Origin: Acidobacteriota bacterium
Lineage (GTDB): Bacteria > Acidobacteriota > UBA6911 > RPQK01 > JAJDTT01
Assembly: GCA_028874215.1 (NCBI GenBank)
Contig: JAPPLF010000063.1
Span: forward strand, 1-64,000
Direction of reading: 5' to 3'
DNA: 64,000 nucleotides
Every line of letters starts with the position of its first letter. The first letter of the stretch is position 1. Made by a program: the position numbers and the translations under genes. Below are positions 24,191-31,554 of the stretch, piece by piece. Below the pieces are notes generated by a model. That model did not search any database. It was not told where the DNA came from and saw only the letters and a program-made list of their open reading frames with translations.

Positions 24191-25644
24191 CGGTCCAACA
24201 TCCTTCTGAGCAGCTCGTTGACCATTTTCGGGTTGGCTTGCCCGCGGGTCTGCCGCATCACCTGTCCCACGAAGAATCCCAGCAGGCCCCGCTTCCCATT
24301 CCTATAACGTTCGACGGCACCGGCATGCGACTCCAAAATCCCGGAAACGACGGATTCCAATTCGCTCCGATCACTGATCTGGGCCAGGTTTTGCTCCCTG
24401 ACGATCTTCCCTGGAGACTTGCCCGTCTCATACATCCGGTCGAAGACACCCTTGGCCATCTTGCCGCTGATGGTTCCGTCGTCCAGGAGACGGATCAGCT
24501 CGCCGAGATCCGCAGCCTTGACAGGAGAATCTTCGAGGCCGCGCCCGTCTTTTCTCAGCCGGTGGGTCACATCCCCCACCATCCAGTTCAGAACCGACTT
24601 TGGATTTCCGGCCCTCTCGGCGGATGCTTCGAAGTATTCGGCAAACTCGGGGGTCCGGGTAGCCACGAGGGCGTCACCGGGATCGAGACCGTACTGGGAA
24701 CCGAACCGGCGCGCGCGGTCTCCAGGAAGCTCCGGCATCTGATTCCTGATCTCATCCAACCGCTCAGCCGAGATCACGACCGGAAGGAGATCCGGATCGG
24801 GAAAGTACCTGTAGTCGTGGGCCTCTTCCTTGCTTCTCATGGGACGCGTCACTTCCAGGTCCTCATCCCACAGCCGCGTCTCCTGAACGACTTGCCGCCC
24901 CGACTCCAAGACTTGAATCTGCCTCCGGATCTCGTAGTCAAGAGCCTTGTTCAAAAATCGGAAAGAGTTCAGATTCTTGATTTCAGTCTTGGTTCCCAGC
25001 GAAGTCTCCCCCCGTGGACGGACCGAGACATTGGCATCGCAGCGAAGACTCCCTTCCTCCATGTTGCCGTCACACAGCGACAGAAAAAGCAGGACTCGTC
25101 TCAGGTAGTCCAGGAACTCGCTGGCCTCCTTGCCCGACCTCAGATCGGGATGGGTGACGATCTCCATCAACGGGACTCCGCATCGATTCAAGTTGACCTG
25201 CGTGTCCTGCCTCGCGGCATGAATCGACTTGCCGGCGTCCTCCTCCAGATGGACTCGGATGATCCCCACGCTGAGTTCACGCACTGTTCCGGGCGTCCCC
25301 CGAGCCAGGCGATCCAGGGTCAGAAGCCGCACCCGCCCATCGACCGCCAGCGGCTCTTCAAACTGGGAGATCTGATAACCCTTGGGAAGATCAGGGTAGA
25401 AATAGTTCTTTCGAGCGAGGAGCGAACGCCGGTTGATGCGGCACTCCAGGGCCATTCCGGCGATGGCCGCCATCTCCACCGCTTGGACGTTGACCACCGG
25501 AAGCGATCCGGGAAGACCGAGGCAGACCGGACAGGTCTGGGAATTCGGGGGAGCTCCGAACCGGGTGCTGCAACCGCAGAACACCTTGCTCCGGGTGCGC
25601 AGTTGGGCGTGGACCTCCAGACCGATTACCGGCTCGTACTGCAT
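24187..25644 (-). CDS. gatB: Aspartyl/glutamyl-tRNA amidotransferase subunit B
   Basis: 485 residues from ATG 25644. The start MQYEPVIGLEVHAQL, the zinc-site cysteines in VFCGCSTRFG and TCPVCLGLPG, and EEGSLRCDANVSVRP are hallmarks of GatB, which with GatA and GatC converts Glu-tRNA(Gln) or Asp-tRNA(Asn). The C-terminal YqeY-like tail ends in NPKMVNELLRRMLDR. gatA and gatC are not in the window. Its start overlaps the end of miaA by 19 bases, and an upstream in-frame start (25704) only adds residues inside miaA. Confidence 0.95.
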   Translation of the reverse strand: MQYEPVIGLEVHAQLRTRSKVFCGCSTRFGAPPNSQTCPVCLGLPGSLPVVNVQAVEMAAIAGMALECRINRRSLLARKNYFYPDLPKGYQISQFEEPLAVDGRVRLLTLDRLARGTPGTVRELSVGIIRVHLEEDAGKSIHAARQDTQVNLNRCGVPLMEIVTHPDLRSGKEASEFLDYLRRVLLFLSLCDGNMEEGSLRCDANVSVRPRGETSLGTKTEIKNLNSFRFLNKALDYEIRRQIQVLESGRQVVQETRLWDEDLEVTRPMRSKEEAHDYRYFPDPDLLPVVISAERLDEIRNQMPELPGDRARRFGSQYGLDPGDALVATRTPEFAEYFEASAERAGNPKSVLNWMVGDVTHRLRKDGRGLEDSPVKAADLGELIRLLDDGTISGKMAKGVFDRMYETGKSPGKIVREQNLAQISDRSELESVVSGILESHAGAVERYRNGKRGLLGFFVGQVMRQTRGQANPKMVNELLRRMLDR

Positions 25645-26591
25645 CGGACCAACTCCAGAAGCTGCTTCAATGCCGGCTCCGACTCCCCGGGCCATGGGAT
25701 CCACTGCATGCCGTCCTCCCGGCGAAACCAGGTCATCTGCCGTTTGGCGTAGCGACGGGTGTCCCGGATCGTCAGCTCGATGGCGTCCTCCATGCTCAAC
25801 TCACCCCGAAGGGTCTGCAAGGCGTACCGGTAACCCAACGCCTCGAAGGCCTTGCATCGCTCATCGTACCCCTTCCGCAGAAGTCGATCCACTTCGTCCA
25901 GCAGGCCATTCCGAAACATTTCACGGGCTCGGGAATCGATCCTCTGATAGAGGAGAGGCCGGGGCAGGTTCAGTCCGATCTTCAGAATGCGGTATCCGGC
26001 GAGCGGTATTCGCTGCTCCTGAAGCCGGCTGATGGGAGTCCCCGTCAGGAAGTAGACCTCCAGTGCCCGTATCAGGCGCCGCCGGTCTCCCCCGCCGATC
26101 TTCCGGGCCGTCGCGGGGTCCTTTCGAGCCAGCAGACGATGCAATCTCTCCTGACCTCGGCGTTGCACCATCTTCTCCAAGCGATCCCGAACGGCATCAC
26201 ACCGTGAAGGTCCTTCGAAGACTCCCGCCAGAAGAGCCCGGAGATAAAGTCCCGTGCCCCCCACCACAAACGGCGTCTTTCCCCGATCCCGGACCTGTCG
26301 ACAGACTCTCCTGGCCTCCACCATGTATCGGCCTGCGCTGTAGAACTGGTCGGGATCCAGGAAATCGTAAAGGTGATGGGGCACGGCCCCGGTTTCCCGG
26401 GCCGACGGTTTTCCGGTCCCGATTTGGAGTTCCCGATAAAGTTGGAGCGAATCGCAGTTGATGATCTCCCCGTCCAGCCGGAGGGCCGCCTCGACCGCGA
26501 GGGCGCTCTTGCCCGAGGCCGTCGGGCCGGCGACGGCGATCAGGAGGGGATCTTCGGGCGGCGAAAGCGTCTTCAACGCAAACGTTCCCAC
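25626..26591 (-). CDS. miaA: tRNA dimethylallyltransferase
   Basis: 321 residues. Adds dimethylallyl to A37 of tRNAs that read UNN codons. Walker A is AVAGPTASGKSALA near residues 19-32. DSLQLYRELQIGTGKPS carries the catalytic Asp of the family, VVGGTGLYLRALL is the conserved loop, and RRYAKRQMTWFR near the C-terminus binds RNA. It lies ten bases after the Gfo/Idh gene and overlaps gatB, placing tRNA modification in the same transcript as lipid A genes. Confidence 0.95.
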   Translation of the reverse strand: MGTFALKTLSPPEDPLLIAVAGPTASGKSALAVEAALRLDGEIINCDSLQLYRELQIGTGKPSARETGAVPHHLYDFLDPDQFYSAGRYMVEARRVCRQVRDRGKTPFVVGGTGLYLRALLAGVFEGPSRCDAVRDRLEKMVQRRGQERLHRLLARKDPATARKIGGGDRRRLIRALEVYFLTGTPISRLQEQRIPLAGYRILKIGLNLPRPLLYQRIDSRAREMFRNGLLDEVDRLLRKGYDERCKAFEALGYRYALQTLRGELSMEDAIELTIRDTRRYAKRQMTWFRREDGMQWIPWPGESEPALKQLLELVRCSTSR

Positions 26592-26601
26592 TCGACGGAG
26601 G

Positions 26602-27588
26602 TCACCTGTTTCTTCCGGAGATGGACGACCCGTGCCGGCCGGCCACGGTCATCCGATCCAGAATCTCCAGAGCCAGATCCAAGACCCGGACGCCCTCCCC
26701 GCCGCTGCACCCACGCCCGATTTCCCGCCCCTGGCCGTGCCGGCCCGCGATCTCTTCCAGGAACGCGGTAATCTCCATTTTCAATGGTTCTTCCTGCGTC
26801 ACCTGAGGAGACCGGTTGACGATTCGCTTGGACCCGTGCACCTCCACCATGCTCGAGACTTCCGCCACCTGGCGGTCCAGGTCGAGGGAGATGTAGTCGT
26901 CCGCCTGGAAGAACCTCAACTTTCTCATCTTCTGTTTCGAGACCCGGCTCGAGGTGAGATTGGCGACGCATCCGTCCTCGAATTCAAGACGGGCGTTGGC
27001 GATGTCGATCCGTGGAGTGAGCACCGGAATCCCGACCGCGCGAATCTCCCGGATCGGACTCCGCACCATCTGCGTGATGAGATCCAGATCGTGAATCATC
27101 AGGTCCAACACGACGTCCACATCCAGACTGCGAGGCGTCAGCACGCTGAGCCGGTGGACCTCGAAAAACCGGGGAGTCTTGATGAAGGGCCGAATTGCCA
27201 GCACCGCGGGATTGAAGCGCTCGGAATGACCCACGTGGAGAACGGCCCCGCGGGCCTCGTCCACCATGCGCGTCGCGGATTCCACGTCTTCGGCGATGGG
27301 TTTCTCCACCAGGACGTGGATTCCCCGTTTCAAGAACGGAAGGGCGACCTCGGCATGCAGTGAGGTGGGAACCGCCACGCTGACGGCGTCGACCCGATCC
27401 AACAGAGGGTCGTGATCGGGCCAGGATCGGCAGTCGTACCGGGAAGCCAGCTCCCGCCGCCTCTCCGGAATCGGGTCCGCGACTCCCACGAGCTTCACTT
27501 GGGGGAGGCTGCTGTAGATACGGGTATGGTGACTCCCCAAAACCCCAACGCCGACGACTCCTACCCGGATCCGGTCTTGGGCGCTCAT
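26602..27588 (-). CDS. Gfo/Idh/MocA oxidoreductase in the lipid A operon
   Basis: 328 residues, cytoplasmic. The Rossmann loop is GVVGVGVLGSHH, and HVLVEKPIAEDVE is the family's EKP motif. The protein overlaps lpxI by four bases (ATGA), so it is coupled to lipid A synthesis. In some bacteria a Gfo/Idh protein next to lpxA is GnnA, which oxidises UDP-GlcNAc at C3 for amide-linked lipid A; its partner aminotransferase GnnB is not in view. A GnnA-like role is therefore only a suggestion. Confidence 0.85.
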   Translation of the reverse strand: MSAQDRIRVGVVGVGVLGSHHTRIYSSLPQVKLVGVADPIPERRRELASRYDCRSWPDHDPLLDRVDAVSVAVPTSLHAEVALPFLKRGIHVLVEKPIAEDVESATRMVDEARGAVLHVGHSERFNPAVLAIRPFIKTPRFFEVHRLSVLTPRSLDVDVVLDLMIHDLDLITQMVRSPIREIRAVGIPVLTPRIDIANARLEFEDGCVANLTSSRVSKQKMRKLRFFQADDYISLDLDRQVAEVSSMVEVHGSKRIVNRSPQVTQEEPLKMEITAFLEEIAGRHGQGREIGRGCSGGEGVRVLDLALEILDRMTVAGRHGSSISGRNR

Positions 27589-28436
27589 TGGCAGACCACC
27601 GCTATTCTCGACTCGTCAGCGCCCCGGACGAACTGGTCGCGGTCCAGGATCAGAGTCCGTCCGGAATCGATGGAGAGGGCTGAGACGCGGCACTCTTTCA
27701 AAACCTTCAGTGTCTCCGACCCGACGACCGGAACGTCGAATCTCATTTCATTGCGGGCACGCCCGGCCTTCACCACCGTGAGACGGCTCCCTGCAACCAA
27801 TTCAGCCGCTCTCCGAATGGTCGCATCCGTCCCTTCCATGGCCTCCACTGCCACGACGGCCTGATCCTTGACGACCACGGTCTGACCCAGGTCGAGCCTG
27901 GACAACTCCCTGGCCACCTCCCGGCCGTATTCCATGTCCCGTTTTTCCCGGTCGTTGGGCTTGCGGCGAGTGAGCACCCCCGGGTCCGGGATGAGGCCTG
28001 AAAGCAGCCAGGTCGAGTCCAGGACCTCGATTCCCTCGTCCCTCAGGACTCCGATGACGCCCTCGATCAGCGACCGCGTATTGCGCCGCCGCAGGGATGC
28101 CAACATGCGCAACATCCTGCCGTCGGGCAACGCGGACAGAATTCCCGCCGGCGTCCGAACGCCGGATGCGAATATCCGGACATGTTTTACCTGGCCGGCC
28201 ATGACCGCGTGCCGTATGCCCTCGCTCTTGAACACGCGAACCAGCTTCCCCAACTGGCCCAATCCGATCCAGTGAAACGACGATCCACTGGAGAGCCGGC
28301 CCGTTATCTTCTCCAACCGGGGATCCGCTTCTTCCCGAATGGCTGCCACAACCACCGGCAACCGCCGATTCCGGGCTTCATTCAGCACCAGGAACGGGAA
28401 GCGTCCGTTGCCGGCGATCATTCCGAGATTTTTCAT
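27585..28436 (-). CDS. lpxI: UDP-2,3-diacylglucosamine pyrophosphatase, LpxI family
   Basis: 283 residues from ATG 28436, with GGGGAGGGGAA upstream. The start MKNLGMIAGNGRFPFLVL, then VMAGQVKH, PDGRMLRML and the C-terminal domain with VVVKDQAVVAVEAMEGTDAT are characteristic of LpxI (DUF1009), which makes lipid X in bacteria that lack LpxH. In the enzyme the conserved Asp-rich C-terminal domain is catalytic. It follows lpxA by 107 bases that contain a hairpin. Confidence 0.92.
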   Translation of the reverse strand: MKNLGMIAGNGRFPFLVLNEARNRRLPVVVAAIREEADPRLEKITGRLSSGSSFHWIGLGQLGKLVRVFKSEGIRHAVMAGQVKHVRIFASGVRTPAGILSALPDGRMLRMLASLRRRNTRSLIEGVIGVLRDEGIEVLDSTWLLSGLIPDPGVLTRRKPNDREKRDMEYGREVARELSRLDLGQTVVVKDQAVVAVEAMEGTDATIRRAAELVAGSRLTVVKAGRARNEMRFDVPVVGSETLKVLKECRVSALSIDSGRTLILDRDQFVRGADESRIAVVCQ

Positions 28437-28478
28437 TTCCACCGATTCCCCTCCCCGTTCCCGAGGAGCGCTCGAGGA

Positions 28479-28496
28479 GAAACCCGAGCGGGTTTC
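28479..28496 (-). other. Hairpin between lpxA and lpxI
   Basis: On the minus strand seven-base arms GAAACCC and GGGTTTC flank loop GCTC, in the 107-base gap of an otherwise tightly packed operon. It could be an attenuator or mRNA processing site. No T-run follows. Confidence 0.35.
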
Positions 28497-28543
28497 GCTC
28501 AACCCGGCCCACGCGAGCTACCGGAGCACCCGGACAGGGGCGG

Positions 28544-29341
28544 CTAACGCACAAAACCCCGCGTCGAGGCCTCCAGGAATTGCAGCAGCGTTTCGACGTC
28601 GGGCGTTGCCAACTCTTCCTGCCGGATGCCTTCGCGAGCGTCGGGCAGGGTGAGACCCTTTCGGAAGATCCACCGGTAGGCTCTTCTCAGGGAAAGAATC
28701 CGTTCCTCCGAGAATCCCTTGCGGGAGAGGCCGATGCCGTTGATCCCGTAGGTCCGGGCCTGACTGCGATGTCCCACAACCTTGATGAAAGGCGGAGCGT
28801 CCCGGGTGATCACGGAGTAACCGCCGATGAAGGCGTGCCGTCCCACCCGGCAGAACTGGTGCACACCGGTGAACGCACCGACCGTTGCCCCGTTATCGAT
28901 CTCCACATGACCCGCCAACGTCGCCGCGTTCGCGAAAATTCCGTCGTGCCCCAGGTGGCAATCGTGCGCCACATGCACTCCCGTCATGAACAGGTTGCGA
29001 CTCCCGATGGTAGTCTTGCCTCCACCCTGAGCGGTACCCCGGTTGATGGTGACGAACTCGCGGATGATGTTGTCGTCACCCACCTGCAGCGAGGTCTTCT
29101 CTCCTCCGTACTTCAGATCCTGGGGATCGGTCCCGATGGCCGATTGCCCCACGATTCGGTTCCGCTTGCCCAAGCGGGTGGGGCCTTTCAGGATGGTGTG
29201 AGGACCGACCGAGGTCTCCTCACCGATCACGACGCCGTTCCCGACGACGGCAAAGGGACCGACGGTCACTCCATGCCCCAGTTTTGCGCCGGAGGACACC
29301 TGTGCCGTGGGATGAATCTGAGCGCTATCGGCGGCGGGCAT
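28544..29341 (-). CDS. lpxA: UDP-N-acetylglucosamine acyltransferase
   Basis: 265 residues from ATG 29341. The hexapeptide-repeat left-handed beta-helix is obvious from repeated (I/V)-G-x-x-x-x units. The catalytic histidine lies in TGVHVAHDCHLGHDG, and GGYSVITRDAPPFIKVVG plus ARTYGINGIGLSRKGF are typical of LpxA. It performs the first acylation of lipid A synthesis in the cytoplasm. The start is ten bases after fabZ; the longer open frame is a shadow of fabZ. Confidence 0.95.
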   Translation of the reverse strand: MPAADSAQIHPTAQVSSGAKLGHGVTVGPFAVVGNGVVIGEETSVGPHTILKGPTRLGKRNRIVGQSAIGTDPQDLKYGGEKTSLQVGDDNIIREFVTINRGTAQGGGKTTIGSRNLFMTGVHVAHDCHLGHDGIFANAATLAGHVEIDNGATVGAFTGVHQFCRVGRHAFIGGYSVITRDAPPFIKVVGHRSQARTYGINGIGLSRKGFSEERILSLRRAYRWIFRKGLTLPDAREGIRQEELATPDVETLLQFLEASTRGFVR

Positions 29342-29351
29342 GGCGTCGACC

Positions 29352-29801
29352 TCAGCCGGAAACGACCGAGGCACGGTCCACCAGAGAGAACAGGATCTCC
29401 GCTTCCGCCGCACGCTGGTCTCCGACAAAAGCTTGGCCCCGCAGCTTGCCTGCCCGGCCCCTGACCCGGACGACCACCATTTCAAGCCTGAGCTGATCTC
29501 CCGGCCTGACCGGGCGGCGAAACCGGGCCTTCTCGATACCCATGAGAAAAACCAGCTTTGTTTCCCGGTTCGGAAGGGATTTGAACACCAGAAAGCCACC
29601 GGCTTGCGCCATGGATTCGATGATCAGGACTCCCGGCATGATGGGCGCTCCGGAAAAATGGCCTTGAAAGAACGGCTCGTTGAAGGTGACGTTCTTGATG
29701 GCCACGATCCGTTCGCCCTCGTGGAATTCGACGATCCGGTCCACCAGGAGCATGGGATAGCGATGAGGGAGGAGATCCATGATCTCCTGAATGTCGAACA
29801 T
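29352..29801 (-). CDS. fabZ: 3-hydroxyacyl-ACP dehydratase
   Basis: 149 residues from ATG 29801. Hot-dog fold with LLPHRYPMLLVDRI containing the catalytic His, and FFQGHFSGAPIMPGVLIIES with the catalytic Glu of the family. It dehydrates 3-hydroxyacyl-ACP and competes with LpxA and LpxD for the same pool, which explains its place between their genes. An in-frame start 45 bases earlier is possible, but MFDIQEIMDLLPHRYP is the usual FabZ beginning. Confidence 0.95.
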   Translation of the reverse strand: MFDIQEIMDLLPHRYPMLLVDRIVEFHEGERIVAIKNVTFNEPFFQGHFSGAPIMPGVLIIESMAQAGGFLVFKSLPNRETKLVFLMGIEKARFRRPVRPGDQLRLEMVVVRVRGRAGKLRGQAFVGDQRAAEAEILFSLVDRASVVSG

Positions 29802-29872
29802 GCCGGGTTCCCGCCCTTCCTTCAAGAGGAGTATCCTACCCACCACCGGAAAGGGGATTCAAGGTGCGACAT

Positions 29873-30904
29873 TCACGGCCGCCTCTTCTTCCAGGCCCGC
29901 CATTCCGCCATGAGTTGAGGGAGGCGCCGGGTCAGGGCCTGAATCTTCACCGTCGTGCGGTGGTCTCTGGCCGGCTGGCCGGACACGGTCATCCCGTCCG
30001 GGATGTCCTTGGTCACTGCCGTCTTGGCCAGGACCTTGACACCGTCGCCGATTCGCACATGATCGACGACACCCGAGTGTCCCGCCAGAACGCAGTTGCG
30101 GCCGATCGTGACACTGCCTGATACACCCACCTGGCCGACGATGACCGTGTTCTCGCCGATGGTGCAGTTGTGCCCGATGTGGACGTGATCGTCCAACTTG
30201 ACGCCTCGGCAAATCGTGGTCCGGCCGAAGGTGGCCCGATCCACGCAACTGTTGGCGCCGATCTCCACGTCGTCCTCGATCACGACCGTTCCCCGTTGGG
30301 GAATCTTGACCTGACGTGTCCCGTCGAAAACATAGCCGAACCCATCGGCTCCGATCACGGTTCCGCTGTGCAGGATCACGCGCGCGCCGATGCGAATGCC
30401 ATCGTAGATGGTCACATTCGGATGCAGCACACTGGCTGGACCGATGGAGCAGCCGTTCCCGACATGAACCCCGGAATGGAGGGTCACCTCTTCGCCCAGA
30501 GTGACGCGGTCGCCGACGTAGGCATGGGGATAAATGGACACCCTTTCGGGAATGGAGCAGTCCCGGCCCACGGTAGCGCCAGGCGATACGCCGGTGGCCA
30601 CAAAGGGCGCCTGGTGGATGAATTGCAAGAGCCGTGCGAAGGCCAGCTTCGGGTTGTCGACGCGGAGCAGGGGACGGTTGTGAAACGGCGCCTTCCTGGA
30701 AACGATGACGGCCGACGCGCCGGACTCGGGAATCCGCTCCTCGTATCGCTTGCGGACCGCAAGAGTCAGATCCCCCGGACCAGCCGTCTCAAAGGGCCTC
30801 AAGCGCCTGATGGGAGTGTCTGGATCTCCGGCGACCTCTCCACCCACGTATTCCGCGAGTCGGCGCAGAGGATAGACCACCGTCGTTCCCTTCCGGGCAG
30901 GCAC
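29873..30904 (-). CDS. lpxD: UDP-3-O-acylglucosamine N-acyltransferase
   Basis: 343 residues. An N-terminal uridine-binding domain (roughly 1-100) is followed by hexapeptide repeats. IGADGFGYVFDG and LDDHVHIGHNCTIG match LpxD, the latter carrying the catalytic His. It performs the N-acylation step of lipid A synthesis. The C-terminal helix LTRRLPQLMAEWRAWKKR is basic, as in other LpxD proteins. It sits 48 bases downstream of the OmpH gene, in the common bamA-ompH-lpxD-fabZ-lpxA order. Confidence 0.95.
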   Translation of the reverse strand: MPARKGTTVVYPLRRLAEYVGGEVAGDPDTPIRRLRPFETAGPGDLTLAVRKRYEERIPESGASAVIVSRKAPFHNRPLLRVDNPKLAFARLLQFIHQAPFVATGVSPGATVGRDCSIPERVSIYPHAYVGDRVTLGEEVTLHSGVHVGNGCSIGPASVLHPNVTIYDGIRIGARVILHSGTVIGADGFGYVFDGTRQVKIPQRGTVVIEDDVEIGANSCVDRATFGRTTICRGVKLDDHVHIGHNCTIGENTVIVGQVGVSGSVTIGRNCVLAGHSGVVDHVRIGDGVKVLAKTAVTKDIPDGMTVSGQPARDHRTTVKIQALTRRLPQLMAEWRAWKKRRP

Positions 30905-30952
30905 GCCCCAGCGACGGCCCGAAACGCTCAGCGACCTGGCGAAAAGTTCGCG

Positions 30953-31534
30953 CTAGGGCTGGGCCGGAGCGGACGAAGCGGAGGAAGGCCCCGGGTGACG
31001 CTGGTTATAGATGGAGACGAGTTCCTTGGTGATGTCCAAGGAGGGATCCACGTAACTTTGGGACTCGTTGCGCAAGAAGATGACCGAGTAACCATTCTGC
31101 TGGGCATACTCGTTAATGATGGTCTGTATCTTGGTTCCGATCTGTTCCAGCAACTGACGATTCCTGGCCTCGGACTCCAACTGGCTGTCTTCCTGCTTCC
31201 GGCGCAGCCTCCGGTCCCGATCTTCGATGGTCCTCATCATTTCGGTTCGAGTATCCGGATTGAGCGTCCGTTCCTGGGCGGCAAACTGTTCGCGCAACCG
31301 GTCCAATTCGGTTTTGTCCTGCTGCAGTTCCTGCTGTCTTGCCTCGGCCCACTGCTGAAACTCGCCCATCTTTTGCCGGCCCTCGTCGGTCCCTTGCAGG
31401 ACCTCGACCGAATTGACGAATCCAACCTTGAGCCCGCTTCCGGCCAGACCCTGCGACATGCCCCAGGGTGCTGCAGCCATCAGACCCGCAAGGCCGGCAA
31501 CCAAGACCAAAATTATCCGAGATCTCGTGAACAT
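30953..31534 (-). CDS. OmpH/Skp family periplasmic chaperone
   Basis: 193 residues from ATG 31534 with a signal peptide (hydrophobic ILVLVAGLAGLMAAA). The mature part opens with KVGFVNSVEVLQGTDEGR, the typical Skp/OmpH beginning, and then forms a long Gln/Glu/Arg-rich coiled coil (about residues 55-135), as in the tentacles of Skp. It carries unfolded outer-membrane proteins to BamA, whose gene lies 20 bases upstream. Confidence 0.88.
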   Translation of the reverse strand: MFTRSRIILVLVAGLAGLMAAAPWGMSQGLAGSGLKVGFVNSVEVLQGTDEGRQKMGEFQQWAEARQQELQQDKTELDRLREQFAAQERTLNPDTRTEMMRTIEDRDRRLRRKQEDSQLESEARNRQLLEQIGTKIQTIINEYAQQNGYSVIFLRNESQSYVDPSLDITKELVSIYNQRHPGPSSASSAPAQP

Positions 31535-31554
31535 GATCCCCCCCAATTTCCTTA

